Source: Serratia proteamaculans (GTDB lineage Bacteria > Pseudomonadota > Gammaproteobacteria > Enterobacterales > Enterobacteriaceae). From it: DNA of 64,000 bases. The notes under the pieces were generated by a model that was not told where the DNA came from, did no database searches, and was given only the letters and a program-made list of their open reading frames with translations. Shown piece after piece: positions 11,182 to 21,419 of the stretch. A program made the position numbers and the translations under genes. The stretch's first letter is position 1, and each line of letters begins with the position of its first letter. The stretch lies in contig NZ_WBKI01000007.1 of assembly GCF_008830365.1 (NCBI RefSeq), forward strand, positions 62,001 through 126,000, read 5' to 3'.

Positions 11182-14100
11182 TTACCCAAGGTTATGCCGT
11201 GCCACCGGCAACAGATAACGCTCTGTTTCGGCCAGAATTTGCGCTAAATAAATATTGTCCAACTGGCGGAATACCCGTTGCACATAGGGATCCTCGCCTT
11301 CACCTGGAATACGCTGATCGCCCTGCCAGGTTTGCAACAGCTTGGCCCGGGCCTTGATTTGCACCTCTTCATCCCAGTCAATCTGCTGCGTCTCCGCCTG
11401 ATAGCACTGGCTCAGCCACGCCCAGCCACTTTTGTTCAGCAGCAGCAACGGCTGACACAGACCGCGCTGGTAGCCGGCCACCAGTTCAGCCAATTGCTCA
11501 TGGGCCTCTTGCGCACTTAACGCGGCAAAACGCCAGGCGGCCCCTTTACGTCCGTAAATGCGGCTTTCTCCGCTGCCACCGACGCAGCAGTACACCAGAT
11601 GTTCCAGCCACAGCAATATACCGTCGACTGCCGATAAGGTTGACGGCCGCCAGCGCAGCAGCCCATCGTCCTGGACCTGATGTAGCCAGCCGCTGATGCG
11701 CACACCGGCAATGTCGATATCCAGTTCCAGGCTGTGCCCTTCGCTACGTTCGGCGCGTACCTGTTCGGCCAGCTCGGTCATCTCTTCCTGCTGCTTCTGC
11801 CAGTATATTTCGCCGAAGGGGCCAAAAGGCAACCCGCCGGCGGCACGCACCCGCTGAAACAAGCGGGCGGCGTCCCCACCGTCAATCAAAGTGTTCAGCA
11901 GTTGGCTATTAAACTGATAGCGACTGAGATTATCCAGAGTGAAGGGCTCTTCGTCCGGCAGCTCGGTTTCTTCCAGAATGAAACTGACCCCCAATCGCAG
12001 TTGGAAGAAGGCGCGGATCGGGTGGCGGTAGAACCGCAGTAAATCGTCCAGCGAGATCTGCGTTTTTTCATCCGGCAACAGGGGCTGATTAAACGCGGGA
12101 TGCGCCGCGCCGCGCCGATCGGCGGCAGGTAACCATTCGGCGGCATAGCTCTGCGCTTCGCTATTGGGCAGGAAATTCTCGGCGGCAAACGGCATGCGTG
12201 AATGCCAGTTAAGCAAATGTTTACCCACCTGCTGTGCGCTGCTATCGGCGTCCAGGTTTTCATCGCCCGGCAGACAATAACTTTGCTCAAGGTACTCCAG
12301 CAGCTCGGTCACCAGCACCGAAGGAAAACGCTCGCTGTTATCCTGAATGGAGCGGCCAATAAAGCTGATATACAGCCGTTGTTGCGCCGACAGGATCGCC
12401 TCCAGGAACAGGTAGCGGTCATCATCACGACGGCTGCGGTCGCCGCGCTTCACCTGTTGCGCCATCAAATCAAAGCCTAGCGGTGGCAAGGTGCGCGGAT
12501 AAACCCCGTCGTTCATGCCCAGCAGGCAGACCACTTTGAACGGGATGGAACGCATGGGCATCAGCGTGCAGAAGTTGATTTGTCCGGCCAGGAAACGTTG
12601 GCTGATGCGTTCCTGATCGAGACGTGCCGCCAGTTCATCACGCAGGATAGACAGAGGCACCTCATCGGGATAGCGTGCCGCCAGCCCAAATTCGAACAGC
12701 TTGTTCCACTGCTGTTCTATCAGCGCCAACACCACTTCCGTTTCGCCGTCCTGTTCAAAAAAGGTTTCCAGCAGTTGGCGGCACAGTGGCTGCCACTCCG
12801 GCAAACAACGCGCCTGCCCCAACCGTTGCCGCCAGCGGCTCAGCGCCGCCAGCAGTTCCGCCAGTTGCCCGGCCAGTTCGGCTACCAGCCCGCTCGACTC
12901 GTCATAGGGCAAAACGCCCTGCCAGTCGCCGGCATTGCTGTCCATGGCGTAACCCAGCAGCATGCGTGTAATACCGAATTGCCAGGTGTGCTGGCCGGTA
13001 GCGGGCAGATCCAGTTCACGTACGTTGTCGTCATCCAGCCCCCAACGCACGCCGGACTCGCCGACCCAGTGGCGCAACAGGCGCAGCCCTTCCTCCCGAA
13101 TGGAGAACCGCGCTGCCAGCGCCGGAACCTCCAGCAAGGCCAGCACCTGCTCTGAGGTAAAGCGGCTCTGCGGCAGATCCAGTAATGAGATAAACGCCTG
13201 TAGCGCCGGGTGAGCCTGGCTGGCCTTGCGGTCAGAGATGGCAAACGGCAGGTAACGTTCGGGGGAAGCGTTACCGAATACCGCCTGAATATAAGGCGTA
13301 TAGCTGTCGATATCCGCCACCATCACGATGATGTCGCGTGGCGTCAGCTCAGGATCGTCCGCCAGCATGCTCAACAGCTGATCGTGCAGTACTTCCACCT
13401 CACGCTGCGGGCTGTGGCAGGCGTGCAGGCTAATGGAGCGATCGGCCGGATCAAGCCGACGTTTAGTGACGCTGCTCTCCAGCGTTTCCGGTGTGGTACC
13501 GATAACCGCACTGTTCTTCAGCTCCAGCATATCGTGCTGAATAGCATGCAGCAGATTGTCCGCAGGGATATCAACAAAGGCAAAAACTTCCTCTGAGGAT
13601 TCGATCTGCGAGAGTAAAAAGTGGTGGTCGCGCCCCAGCTTGCCCCATGAAGCCAGCAGCGGGTTTGGCAGGTCTTGCTCGCCGGCGTCGTTAAACAACC
13701 CGGCGGCATTATCAGGATCCCGGAATAACGAATATTCCGTTTTGTCGCGATAATGCTGCCGTTTACGGCTCTGCAATTTCGCCAGGAATGACTGGCTCTG
13801 AATGTCCCCCCAATAATAGCGGCACGGATTGGTGAACATCAGATGAATATCAATATGCTTGCCCAGCGCCTGCAACGCTTCCAGATACACCGGGGGCAAC
13901 GCCGAGATACCGCAGATAAAGACCCGAGGTGGCAGCCCCGCCGGCGGGGTTTCCGCTTTCTCTAACGCGCTGATAAAACGGCGATACAGGTTGGCACGGT
14001 GCCATTCAGGCTGCCCCAATTCCTGAGTGTATTCGACCAACCGCGCCCATAACGGCGCTTGCCATTGCTGTGCCTCCGCCAGCCCATCAACAGGCTCACC

Positions 14101-14553
14101 CTGCTGCCAGCTTTCCAGCCATTGCGGGCGATACACCAGATATTGGTCAAACAGGTCAGCCACCCGACCGGCAAGCTGGTGGATTTTACGCTTGTCGCCG
14201 TCGTCGGTGAGGTAATGCTGAAGCGGGGCAAATTCAGGTTGGGTGAGCAGATCGGGCAACAGCCACATCAACTTCCAGGTCATGGCGTCTTTGCTGAAGG
14301 CGCTCTCTTTCGGGATCCCCGGTAACACCCGGGTGAACATGTCCCAGATGAAGGTGGCCGGCAATGGGAAAGCAATGTTGGCGGCAATGCCAAATTGTTC
14401 TGCCAGTTGCATCTGTAACCACTGCGCCATGCCAGGGCTCTGTACCAGCACCACTTCCGGTTGAAAAGGATCGGCCAATGGCTCTCTGGCTATCAACGCG
14501 CTGGTTAACGTTTTCAGCAAATCCAACTGATTGGAATGATAAACCCTAAACAT
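11182..14553 (-). CDS. recC: Exodeoxyribonuclease V gamma subunit RecC
   Basis: Structural subunit of RecBCD that splits the DNA strands and recognises Chi as single-stranded DNA passes through it. It has 1123 residues (E. coli 1122). It carries a degenerate helicase fold: FLGMN-type and SFIGRS-type remnants are visible, but no intact Walker A motif, as expected for RecC. It starts at MFRVYHSNQLDLL, 33 bp after the ppdC stop, so it is probably co-transcribed with the pseudopilin genes. Full-length RecB, RecC and RecD imply a working RecBCD pathway. Confidence 0.97.
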   Translation of the reverse strand: MFRVYHSNQLDLLKTLTSALIAREPLADPFQPEVVLVQSPGMAQWLQMQLAEQFGIAANIAFPLPATFIWDMFTRVLPGIPKESAFSKDAMTWKLMWLLPDLLTQPEFAPLQHYLTDDGDKRKIHQLAGRVADLFDQYLVYRPQWLESWQQGEPVDGLAEAQQWQAPLWARLVEYTQELGQPEWHRANLYRRFISALEKAETPPAGLPPRVFICGISALPPVYLEALQALGKHIDIHLMFTNPCRYYWGDIQSQSFLAKLQSRKRQHYRDKTEYSLFRDPDNAAGLFNDAGEQDLPNPLLASWGKLGRDHHFLLSQIESSEEVFAFVDIPADNLLHAIQHDMLELKNSAVIGTTPETLESSVTKRRLDPADRSISLHACHSPQREVEVLHDQLLSMLADDPELTPRDIIVMVADIDSYTPYIQAVFGNASPERYLPFAISDRKASQAHPALQAFISLLDLPQSRFTSEQVLALLEVPALAARFSIREEGLRLLRHWVGESGVRWGLDDDNVRELDLPATGQHTWQFGITRMLLGYAMDSNAGDWQGVLPYDESSGLVAELAGQLAELLAALSRWRQRLGQARCLPEWQPLCRQLLETFFEQDGETEVVLALIEQQWNKLFEFGLAARYPDEVPLSILRDELAARLDQERISQRFLAGQINFCTLMPMRSIPFKVVCLLGMNDGVYPRTLPPLGFDLMAQQVKRGDRSRRDDDRYLFLEAILSAQQRLYISFIGRSIQDNSERFPSVLVTELLEYLEQSYCLPGDENLDADSSAQQVGKHLLNWHSRMPFAAENFLPNSEAQSYAAEWLPAADRRGAAHPAFNQPLLPDEKTQISLDDLLRFYRHPIRAFFQLRLGVSFILEETELPDEEPFTLDNLSRYQFNSQLLNTLIDGGDAARLFQRVRAAGGLPFGPFGEIYWQKQQEEMTELAEQVRAERSEGHSLELDIDIAGVRISGWLHQVQDDGLLRWRPSTLSAVDGILLWLEHLVYCCVGGSGESRIYGRKGAAWRFAALSAQEAHEQLAELVAGYQRGLCQPLLLLNKSGWAWLSQCYQAETQQIDWDEEVQIKARAKLLQTWQGDQRIPGEGEDPYVQRVFRQLDNIYLAQILAETERYLLPVARHNLG

Positions 14554-14586
14554 TGGGAGCTCCCTTAAAACAAAATATCTGCCGGA

Positions 14587-14961
14587 TCACTGGCGCATGC
14601 AGTACCAACGACTGAGTTCCGCCCACTGTCGCTGGGGCGTTTGTATTCTTACCGTCAGCCGTTGGCAGCTGGCTTGCGGGGTGCTTAGCCCTGCCTCACG
14701 TTGCCAACCGGGGCCCGGTAGCGGCAGCCCGACGTCCACGCGCCCGCTAGCGGCGAAAACTTCCAATTGCTGATGCGCCAACGACCAGGCCTGTCGATAC
14801 TGCCACTGACGCTGGAACGACTGCAACAGCACCTGATGATACTGTAACAATCCCAGCAGCGACACCGCGAACAGTAACGCGGCAATCAGTACCTCCGGCA
14901 GGCTGAAACCCCGTTGGCGCCATAACGCTGCACCGGACGCGTTGCGCAGCTTACTCCGCAC
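14587..14961 (-). CDS. ppdC: Prepilin-type minor pseudopilin PpdC
   Basis: Small type IV pilin-like protein of 124 residues. The prepilin-peptidase signature lies near residues 16-26 (QRGFSLPEVLIA: Gly before the cut, Phe at +1, Glu at +5), followed by a hydrophobic helix to about residue 40. The globular tail contains two cysteines that may form a disulfide. It is the fourth gene of the ppdA-ppdB-ygdB-ppdC set just upstream of recC, as in E. coli. In that family the four minor pseudopilins prime assembly of type IV pili or type II secretion pseudopili. The start overlaps the ygdB end by 11 nt. Confidence 0.88.
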   Translation of the reverse strand: MRSKLRNASGAALWRQRGFSLPEVLIAALLFAVSLLGLLQYHQVLLQSFQRQWQYRQAWSLAHQQLEVFAASGRVDVGLPLPGPGWQREAGLSTPQASCQRLTVRIQTPQRQWAELSRWYCMRQ

Positions 14962-15397
14962 AGTCCACCTGCTTTTTTTCAGGGCAAAAATCCAGCCAAC
15001 CGCCGGTTTCCACCCTCAGCCCGATGTCGCCCCCCGAGCCTTCTGGCTTGGTTCGTTGGTATAACCGCAACGGTTCCCCACGACCGACCTGCGCATCACC
15101 ACGTACCAGCACAATGCCCGCCTGAGAGGATAATTTTGCACAGGCACGTAGCTCACCGGTTTGCTGGCACCACCAGCCGTTAGTGGCTAACCGCCCGCGC
15201 GGCCAGGACTGCACCACGCCCCAACTGAGCGCCGAAGCGGCCTGATTATAGGCCTGTAGATAACGCTTCTCGTCGGCGGCCAGCAGCAGAGCACTGTCCA
15301 GTTGGCGGTGCTGGGCATTCAACAGCATCAACCCCATCACCAGCAACATCATCACTGCCGCCAGGGTGCTGCCTCCCCGCTGCCCGCCAGCCTTCAT
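14951..15397 (-). CDS. ygdB: YgdB-type protein of the pseudopilin operon (DUF2509-like)
   Basis: A 148-residue protein with an N-terminal Gly-Gly-rich leader (QRGGSTLAAVMMLLVMGLMLL) that resembles a degenerate prepilin or PilX-type signal and one transmembrane helix at about residues 10-27. E. coli ygdB occupies the same slot between ppdB and ppdC. PilX-like minor pilins are usually made with PilV/W-type partners, so a structural role in a minor pseudopilin complex is inferred. It overlaps ppdB by 4 nt and ppdC by 11 nt, indicating coupled translation. It contains four or more cysteines, two near the C terminus (FCPEKKQVDCAE). Confidence 0.82.
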   Translation of the reverse strand: MKAGGQRGGSTLAAVMMLLVMGLMLLNAQHRQLDSALLLAADEKRYLQAYNQAASALSWGVVQSWPRGRLATNGWWCQQTGELRACAKLSSQAGIVLVRGDAQVGRGEPLRLYQRTKPEGSGGDIGLRVETGGWLDFCPEKKQVDCAE

Positions 15398-15972
15398 GGC
15401 AGCGAGGCCATATTAACCGCCCACTGCAGGCTGTGTCGTATCCCCTTATCCGCTTTTGAATGGCCACTCAGGGCCAGCGTCACCCAGTTTTTACCGCTGT
15501 CGCCCGCATTCACCTTGATGCTGAAGGTTTCAATGCGCATTTCGTCGTTATCGAGCAGACGCTCCCAGCCGGTGCCACGGCAGTGACTTACGCCTCGCTG
15601 CCCCTCCAGCATGCCCTGCCGTAACCGGTATCCGAAGTAACCGGCGTCGGCACCGAGAGTTTCCCAGCGTCCGCTGCGGGTGATGTCATAGGCAACTATC
15701 ACACAGCTGCCCGCCGCCTCCCCGGCCGCACGACTGATCAACAAGGGCTGCCCCTGGCACTGGCCTGCACAGAAACCGGCGCGGCGCAGATCTTTCTCAA
15801 TGCCAAAGGCTAACTGCCGCAGCACCGATTCCAGCCGATAATGCCGACCGACATCAACACTGTGCTGACGCAACACCGGATAAGTTTTTGCCGCAGCCAA
15901 CGCAATCAGGCTGCCAAAGGTCAGTGCCAGCATCACCTCCGGCAGCGTAAAACCGCGTTCTAGGGCTGACAT
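15394..15972 (-). CDS. ppdB: Prepilin-type minor pseudopilin PpdB
   Basis: A minor pseudopilin of about 192 residues from the ATG at 15972. The prepilin-peptidase site is ERGFTLPEVMLAL at residues 5-17, followed by a hydrophobic helix. Paired cysteines (AGFCAGQCQG) are in the mid-region, as in E. coli PpdB. I preferred the ATG at 15972 over an in-frame start at 16008 because the earlier start would put a long basic leader before a signature that normally sits within a few residues of the N terminus. The start lies inside the last codons of ppdA, so the genes are translationally coupled. Confidence 0.85.
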   Translation of the reverse strand: MSALERGFTLPEVMLALTFGSLIALAAAKTYPVLRQHSVDVGRHYRLESVLRQLAFGIEKDLRRAGFCAGQCQGQPLLISRAAGEAAGSCVIVAYDITRSGRWETLGADAGYFGYRLRQGMLEGQRGVSHCRGTGWERLLDNDEMRIETFSIKVNAGDSGKNWVTLALSGHSKADKGIRHSLQWAVNMASLP

Positions 15973-16466
15973 GCCGCAATCCCCCTCAGGCTCACGTCTT
16001 GGCTGCATAACCGTAGCCGCCCCTTGGCTGACAGCACCAGGCGCAGGCTGCCGGCACCATTCCTGAGCAAAATATGCCCGGCCTGGGCATTGTTACGCAG
16101 GCCATAAAACCCGATATCTTTTTGGGTAAACCCCGCCAGTTGCACGTCCCGATAGTCAGGACGGAACACATCATCGCCGAGCGCTGCACAATCCACCGGC
16201 GCTTGACCGCTGCCGATGCACCAAGGATCGCCGGTTTTAAACCCCAGCAGCGCCGTGCGATTACGCCAGTTGGCGTCCGCCTGTAACCGGGTGAGAAAGG
16301 CCAGCAGCTGCTGCGCGGTATGCTCCAGTCGCAAAGCCTGTTGATAATGACGCCAGTGGCTAACGCCCCAACCGGTCAGCAGGCCCGCCAGGGTAATCAC
16401 CACCAGCAGCTCAATCAGCGTCATGCCGCGCTGGCCCTCAATGTTGAAAATCATCTTGTCGTTCAT
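15960..16466 (-). CDS. ppdA: Prepilin-type minor pseudopilin PpdA
   Basis: First gene of the pseudopilin-recC-ptrA-recB-recD transcription unit. From the ATG at 16466 the product has 168 residues with the prepilin signature GQRGMTLIELLVVITL near residues 10-25. An alternative ATG at 16454 gives 164 residues. A further in-frame start at 16565 would add a basic leader unlike E. coli PpdA (about 156 aa) and is not favoured. No strong ribosome site separates the two near starts. Inferred role: a minor pseudopilin that helps initiate pilus or pseudopilus assembly after cleavage by a prepilin peptidase encoded elsewhere. Confidence 0.82.
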   Translation of the reverse strand: MNDKMIFNIEGQRGMTLIELLVVITLAGLLTGWGVSHWRHYQQALRLEHTAQQLLAFLTRLQADANWRNRTALLGFKTGDPWCIGSGQAPVDCAALGDDVFRPDYRDVQLAGFTQKDIGFYGLRNNAQAGHILLRNGAGSLRLVLSAKGRLRLCSQDVSLRGIAACQP

Positions 16467-16610
16467 ACCGGCCAGTGTAACCAGAGGCACAGCAGGATAA
16501 AGAAGGCGTTTTCTGGCCTGAAGCACGCTGCGCAACCTTTCTATGAAACTGACGGGGAAACCCAATTAAATGCGAAGCAGAGCGCAGAAACAGCGGAGGT
16601 GAATCGGCAG

Positions 16611-16643
16611 AAAAAACCAAGGGCGCAACCAGTGCGCCCTTGG
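16611..16643 (-). terminator. Rho-independent terminator of thyA
   Basis: A perfect 11-bp stem (CCAAGGGCGCA at 16617-16627 pairs with 16633-16643, loop ACCAG) is followed on the minus strand by six T (A at 16611-16616 on the plus strand). It begins 20 bp past the thyA stop and should separate lgt-thyA transcription from the ppdA operon. Confidence 0.9.
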
Positions 16644-16663
16644 GGATCAATCATGAGGAAAAA

Positions 16664-17458
16664 TCAGATGGCAACCGGTGCCTTGATGGCCGGGTGCGGA
16701 TCGTAACCTTCGATTTCAAAGTCTTCGAAACGGTAATCGAACAACGATGCCGGCTTGCGCTTGATCACCAACTTCGGTAATGCACGCGGTTCGCGGGTCA
16801 GCTGCAGCTGGGTTTGTTCCATATGGTTGCTGTACAGATGAGTGTCACCGCCGGTCCAGACGAAATCACCCACTTCCAGATCGCATTGCTGCGCCATCAT
16901 ATGTACCAGCAGCGCGTAACTGGCAATGTTGAACGGCAGGCCGAGGAACACATCGCAGGAGCGCTGGTACAGTTGGCAAGACAATTTGCCGTCCGCCACA
17001 TAGAACTGGAAGAACGCGTGGCAAGGTGCCAGCGCCATCTGATCCAGCTCACCCACGTTCCAGGCGGAAACGATAATACGGCGCGAATCCGGATCCTGTT
17101 TCAGTTGGTTCAGCACGGTGGTCAACTGGTCGATCTGACGACCATCCGCCGTCCCCCAGGCACGCCACTGCTTGCCATAGACGGGGCCCAGGCTACCGTT
17201 TTCATCCGCCCATTCGTCCCAGATGCTGACGTTGTTTTCCCGCAGATAAGCCACGTTGGTGTCACCATTCAGGAACCACAGCAGTTCATGGATGATCGAG
17301 CGCAAATGACACTTCTTGGTAGTGACCAGAGGGAATCCATCCTGCAAATTGAAACGCATCTGGTGGCCGAATATCGACAAGGTGCCAGTGCCGGTACGGT
17401 CGGCTTTAGGGGTGCCCTCGGCGAGCACTTTATTCATCAAATCCAGATACTGTTTCAT
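16664..17458 (-). CDS. thyA: Thymidylate synthase ThyA
   Basis: Makes dTMP from dUMP using 5,10-methylene-tetrahydrofolate as carbon donor and reductant. It has 264 residues, identical to E. coli. The catalytic cysteine is Cys146 in [12 protein letters not shown], and the phosphate-binding arginine pair is visible in [24 protein letters not shown] and the C-terminal APVAI tail are intact. The ATG lies 7 bp downstream of the lgt stop, so the two are co-transcribed, as in E. coli. A strong terminator follows. Confidence 0.98.
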   Translation of the reverse strand: MKQYLDLMNKVLAEGTPKADRTGTGTLSIFGHQMRFNLQDGFPLVTTKKCHLRSIIHELLWFLNGDTNVAYLRENNVSIWDEWADENGSLGPVYGKQWRAWGTADGRQIDQLTTVLNQLKQDPDSRRIIVSAWNVGELDQMALAPCHAFFQFYVADGKLSCQLYQRSCDVFLGLPFNIASYALLVHMMAQQCDLEVGDFVWTGGDTHLYSNHMEQTQLQLTREPRALPKLVIKRKPASLFDYRFEDFEIEGYDPHPAIKAPVAI

Positions 17459-17465
17459 TTGTTCC

Positions 17466-18338
17466 TCACGACAGTTGTTGCTGCGGGCGACGACGATACG
17501 CCCAAATCATCATAATAATACCGGCCACCACCATAGGGACGGACAGGATCTGCCCCATGCTGATAACGCCGTCAAACAGGCCAAGCTGGGCATCCGGCTG
17601 GCGGAAAGCTTCGACGATAATACGGAATGCGCCGTAGCCAATCAGGAACAGGCCGGAAACGGCCCCCATCGGCCGCGGTTTGCGGATAAACAGGTTCAGA
17701 ATGATAAACAGCACCACGCCTTCCAACAGCAGTTCATACAGCTGGGACGGGTGACGCGGCAACACGCCGTATTGGTTCAAGATAGGCAGCAATTGCGGAT
17801 CGGCGGCAGCCAGCGCCACGTCTTCCGGGCGTGAGCTTGGGAACAGCATCGCCCATGGGGTATCGGTAGTCACACGGCCCCAGAGTTCACCATTGATAAA
17901 GTTGCCCAAACGGCCAGCACCCAGGCCGAAGGGGATCAGCGGGGCAATAAAATCAGAAACCTGGAAGAAGCTGCGTTTGGTGCGGCGAGCGAACCAGAAC
18001 ATCACCAGGATCACCCCCATCAGACCACCGTGGAATGACATGCCGCCATCCCAGACTTTGAACAAATACAGCGGGTTATCCATGAACAGCGGCAGGTTGT
18101 AGAACAGTACATAGCCCACGCGGCCACCGACGAACACACCGAGGAAACCGGCATACAGCAGGTTCTCTACTTCATCCTTGGTCCAGCCGCTGCCCGGTTT
18201 GTTGGCCCGGCGTACCGCCAGCCACATGGCAAAAACGAAGCCAACCAGGTACATCAGACCGTACCAATGCAGAGAGACCGGGCCGATAGAGAAAATCACC
18301 GGATCAAATTTAGGAAACGCCAGATAGCTATTGGTCAT
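17466..18338 (-). CDS. lgt: Prolipoprotein diacylglyceryl transferase Lgt
   Basis: Inner-membrane enzyme that moves diacylglycerol from phosphatidylglycerol to the lipobox cysteine of prolipoproteins, the first step of lipoprotein maturation. It has 290 residues (E. coli 291) with seven or so hydrophobic segments. The Lgt signature [18 protein letters not shown] is present with its essential Arg, as is SFHGGLMG with the conserved His. Lipoproteins in this window that would depend on it include YgdR and the NodT-type channel at 60.2 kb. It is upstream of thyA in the same unit. Confidence 0.97.
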   Translation of the reverse strand: MTNSYLAFPKFDPVIFSIGPVSLHWYGLMYLVGFVFAMWLAVRRANKPGSGWTKDEVENLLYAGFLGVFVGGRVGYVLFYNLPLFMDNPLYLFKVWDGGMSFHGGLMGVILVMFWFARRTKRSFFQVSDFIAPLIPFGLGAGRLGNFINGELWGRVTTDTPWAMLFPSSRPEDVALAAADPQLLPILNQYGVLPRHPSQLYELLLEGVVLFIILNLFIRKPRPMGAVSGLFLIGYGAFRIIVEAFRQPDAQLGLFDGVISMGQILSVPMVVAGIIMMIWAYRRRPQQQLS

Positions 18339-18531
18339 CTATCACCACAACAAGTCTATTATTCTTCCCCATCCGGGGGCGGCAGGTGCCAAACGCGGTG
18401 AAACACAGCAGGAGCATTATTTTTCCGTTGCTTTCAGCGCAGTTGAGGAGGCGGATAATAGCATAAGCTTAACCGCCTCCGGACTGGCCTGCAGGGAAAA
18501 GTTCTGTAAAAAAATCAGTCAGCCCACGGCC

Positions 18532-20778
18532 TTACTTACCGCCGCGGATCAAACCACCCATGCCGCGCCGTTCCATAAATGCCGCTACTTGATGACGCAC
18601 TTCGGTGGTCATTTGAGCATTCAGCACCCGCTGCACCAGTACTTCGGCGTCGGATAGCTCAATATGCCGCAGCAGATATTTAATGCGCGCCACGCTACGT
18701 CCGTTCATGCTCAGATTACGGTAACCCATTCCCACCAGCAGCAGCGCGCCCATCGGGTCACCGGCCAGTTCCCCACACAGGCTTACCTGCAACCCAACTG
18801 CCCTGGCCTGCACGGCGATCAGCTTAAGCACCTGCAACATGGAAGGGTGCAGGCTGTCGTACAGCGACGCCACCCGGGTATTGTTGCGATCCACCGCCAG
18901 CAAGTACTGGGTCAGGTCGTTGGTGCCTACCGAGATAAACTCAACGCGCCCGGCCAGATGCGGGATCATGAAGATCATCGAGGGCACTTCCAGCATGATG
19001 CCTAATTTGGGTTTCGGGATTTCATACCCCAGCATCTCTTCCACTTCTCGCCCTGCGCGGTCGATCAAGCGGCGGGCCTCGTCGATCTCTTCCAGGCTGG
19101 TGATCATCGGCAGCAGTATGCCCAGGTTGCCGGTACCGGCATTGGCACGCAGCATGGCACGCACCTGGATCAGGAAGATCTCCGGTTGATCCAGGGTAAT
19201 ACGGATGCCACGCCAACCCAGACAGGGGTTTTCTTCGCTGATCGGCATATAAGGCAGTTGCTTATCGGCGCCAATATCCAGCGTGCGCAGCGTCACGGGC
19301 TTATTCGGGTACAGTTGCAGCATGCCCTGATACTGGGCGACCTGTTCCTCTTCGGAAGGGAAGCCGCTCTGCAGCATAAAAGGGATCTCGGTGCGGTACA
19401 GACCCACACCGTCAACCCGCCCGCCCAGCAGTTTTTCATGTTCCGGGCTGAGGCCGGCGTTAAGCATTACCTGGACGCGCTCGCCGCTTTTGAGTTGGGC
19501 CGGTTGCTCAACGTCGTCTTCGGCCAGCTTGCTTAATTCAAGCTCTTCGCTGATCAGCCGTTGGTATTCTTGCACCAGCACCGGTTCGGGATCGACCAGC
19601 AGTTCGCCGCGATAACCGTCGACAATCAGCAGCCGCTGGCTGAGCAGCGCTGGCTGGATATCCGCCCCCATCACCGTCGGCACACCCATCGCCCGCACCA
19701 GAATGGCCGCATGGGAGTTGGCGGCACCGTCGCGCACCACCACGCCGACCAGTCTGTCCTGTGGCATTTCTGCCAACAGGGTCGCAGTGAGTTCATCGGC
19801 CACCAGCACAAAACGCGCCGGCCACTGGGTAGCGCCCTGGGTGGTGTCATCGAGGTGGAACAACAGACGCTGACCAAGCGCACGCAGATCGCTGGCGCGC
19901 TCACGCATATAGGTGTCTTGCAGGCTGGCAAACTGAGCCGCAAAGACCTCGATCACCTGTTTAACCGCCCATTCCGCCACGGAACCGGCATCAATTTCGG
20001 CAAACAGTTCGCGCTTGAGGCGCGCGTCGTTTAACAGGTGAGAGTAGAGATCGAAGATCGCCGCGCTCTCTTTTTGCGAACTGGCGGCAAAGCGCTTGCT
20101 GAAACGGCGGAATTCCGCGCCGGCTTCTTCCAGCGCCTGGGTCAGGCGTTCGCGCTCGCTGGCAGTATCGAGCGTCGAAGCCTCGTAGACTTGATCGAGT
20201 GACGGCTGGCTGCTGTCCTGCCAGCCTTCGGCCACCGCAACGCCTGGGGAGGCCGCCAGTGCGCGAATGCGCGTTTGACGATACTGACCGAAAATGGCGT
20301 TAAGCTGTGATTGCGAGAGGATCCCGGCCATTTGCGTGGCCAGGGTCACCATGAAGGATTCTTCGCTTTCGTCAAACTGACGCAGCTCACGCTGCTGCAC
20401 CACCAGCACGCCCAGCAGTTGGCGGCGATGAATGATCGGCACGCCGAGGAAGGATCGGAAACGATCCTCTTTCACCTGGGGAATGTATTTGAAGCTGGGA
20501 TGGCTCTGCGCGTCGGCCAGGTTAATCGGCTCCGCACGGCGTCCGACCAAACCGACAATGCCTTCATCAAAGGCCAATGCGATAGCGCGCCCACGCGGTT
20601 TTTTTAACCCGCGTGTCGCCATCAGGTAATAGCAGCGGCGGTCGTTGTCCGCCAGATAGATGGAACAAACTTCTGTATCCATTGCCAGACAGGTTTCATT
20701 GACCAAAAGATCCAGCGCATCTGTCAGGCTGGCCGCCGCGGCCACCTTCTCAACAATTTCTCGCAAGCGCGTGAGCAT
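18532..20778 (-). CDS. ptsP: PEP-protein phosphotransferase PtsP (enzyme I-Ntr)
   Basis: First phosphotransferase of the nitrogen-related PTS: autophosphorylates on PEP and passes phosphate to NPr (PtsO) and then PtsN, linking nitrogen and potassium status to regulation. It has 748 residues. An N-terminal GAF domain (about 1-160) is followed by the enzyme-I N-terminal domain. The active histidine lies in GAANSHAAILVRAMG near residue 355. The C-terminal TIM-barrel PEP domain carries the CGELAGDP motif. It lies 12 bp downstream of rppH, so the two probably form one transcript, as in E. coli. Confidence 0.97.
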   Translation of the reverse strand: MLTRLREIVEKVAAAASLTDALDLLVNETCLAMDTEVCSIYLADNDRRCYYLMATRGLKKPRGRAIALAFDEGIVGLVGRRAEPINLADAQSHPSFKYIPQVKEDRFRSFLGVPIIHRRQLLGVLVVQQRELRQFDESEESFMVTLATQMAGILSQSQLNAIFGQYRQTRIRALAASPGVAVAEGWQDSSQPSLDQVYEASTLDTASERERLTQALEEAGAEFRRFSKRFAASSQKESAAIFDLYSHLLNDARLKRELFAEIDAGSVAEWAVKQVIEVFAAQFASLQDTYMRERASDLRALGQRLLFHLDDTTQGATQWPARFVLVADELTATLLAEMPQDRLVGVVVRDGAANSHAAILVRAMGVPTVMGADIQPALLSQRLLIVDGYRGELLVDPEPVLVQEYQRLISEELELSKLAEDDVEQPAQLKSGERVQVMLNAGLSPEHEKLLGGRVDGVGLYRTEIPFMLQSGFPSEEEQVAQYQGMLQLYPNKPVTLRTLDIGADKQLPYMPISEENPCLGWRGIRITLDQPEIFLIQVRAMLRANAGTGNLGILLPMITSLEEIDEARRLIDRAGREVEEMLGYEIPKPKLGIMLEVPSMIFMIPHLAGRVEFISVGTNDLTQYLLAVDRNNTRVASLYDSLHPSMLQVLKLIAVQARAVGLQVSLCGELAGDPMGALLLVGMGYRNLSMNGRSVARIKYLLRHIELSDAEVLVQRVLNAQMTTEVRHQVAAFMERRGMGGLIRGGK

Positions 20779-20790
20779 AGTCGGCTTAAC

Positions 20791-21318
20791 TTAACCTCTC
20801 TTCCGGCGATAAGCGGGGGTCTGCCGCTGTGCTGCCTGCTCCTGCATCGGCATCACGGTGACGGCGAATTCTTTCATCACCCGGCGGTACACGTCACGTT
20901 TGAACGACACCACCTGGCGCACCGGATACCAAAAACTCACCCAGCGCCAACCGTCAAACTCCGGCGTGCTGCTGCGTTGCATATTGATATCAGCGTCATT
21001 GCACATTAACTGCAACAGAAACCATTTCTGCTTTTGGCCGATACAAACCGGCTTTGTGTCCCAACGCACCAAACGTTTTGGCAATTTATAGCGCAACCAG
21101 TTGCGGGTTGAGGCCAGGATGCGTACATCCTTTTTACTCAGCCCCACTTCTTCGAACAGCTCACGGTACATGGCCTGTTCTGCGGTTTCACCAGGGTTAA
21201 TCCCACCTTGGGGAAACTGCCAGGAGTGTTGACCGTAACGGCGAGCCCACAGGACTTGCCCCTGACGATTACAGATTACGATACCAACATTCGGGCGGTA
21301 GCCATCATCATCGATCAC
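20791..21318 (-). CDS. rppH: RNA pyrophosphohydrolase RppH
   Basis: Nudix hydrolase that removes pyrophosphate from the 5' end of transcripts and so triggers RNase E decay. It has 175 residues (E. coli 176). The Nudix box spans residues 38-60 with the G-x5-E-x7-R-E-x2-E-E core (GGINPGE, then [10 protein letters not shown]). The N-terminal [17 protein letters not shown] is diagnostic for RppH. It is followed closely by ptsP. Upstream lies the 0.7-kb rppH-mutH gap that carries the DnaA boxes. Confidence 0.97.
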   Translation of the reverse strand: MIDDDGYRPNVGIVICNRQGQVLWARRYGQHSWQFPQGGINPGETAEQAMYRELFEEVGLSKKDVRILASTRNWLRYKLPKRLVRWDTKPVCIGQKQKWFLLQLMCNDADINMQRSSTPEFDGWRWVSFWYPVRQVVSFKRDVYRRVMKEFAVTVMPMQEQAAQRQTPAYRRKRG

Positions 21319-21419
21319 CGGACTACCTCGATAAGCTTAAATTCGCATAGATACCCTGATTGTTTCACACAAGCTACAGGCGGTAAACCACTGCTTTGCG
21401 GCGCTGCAGACCGGATAAC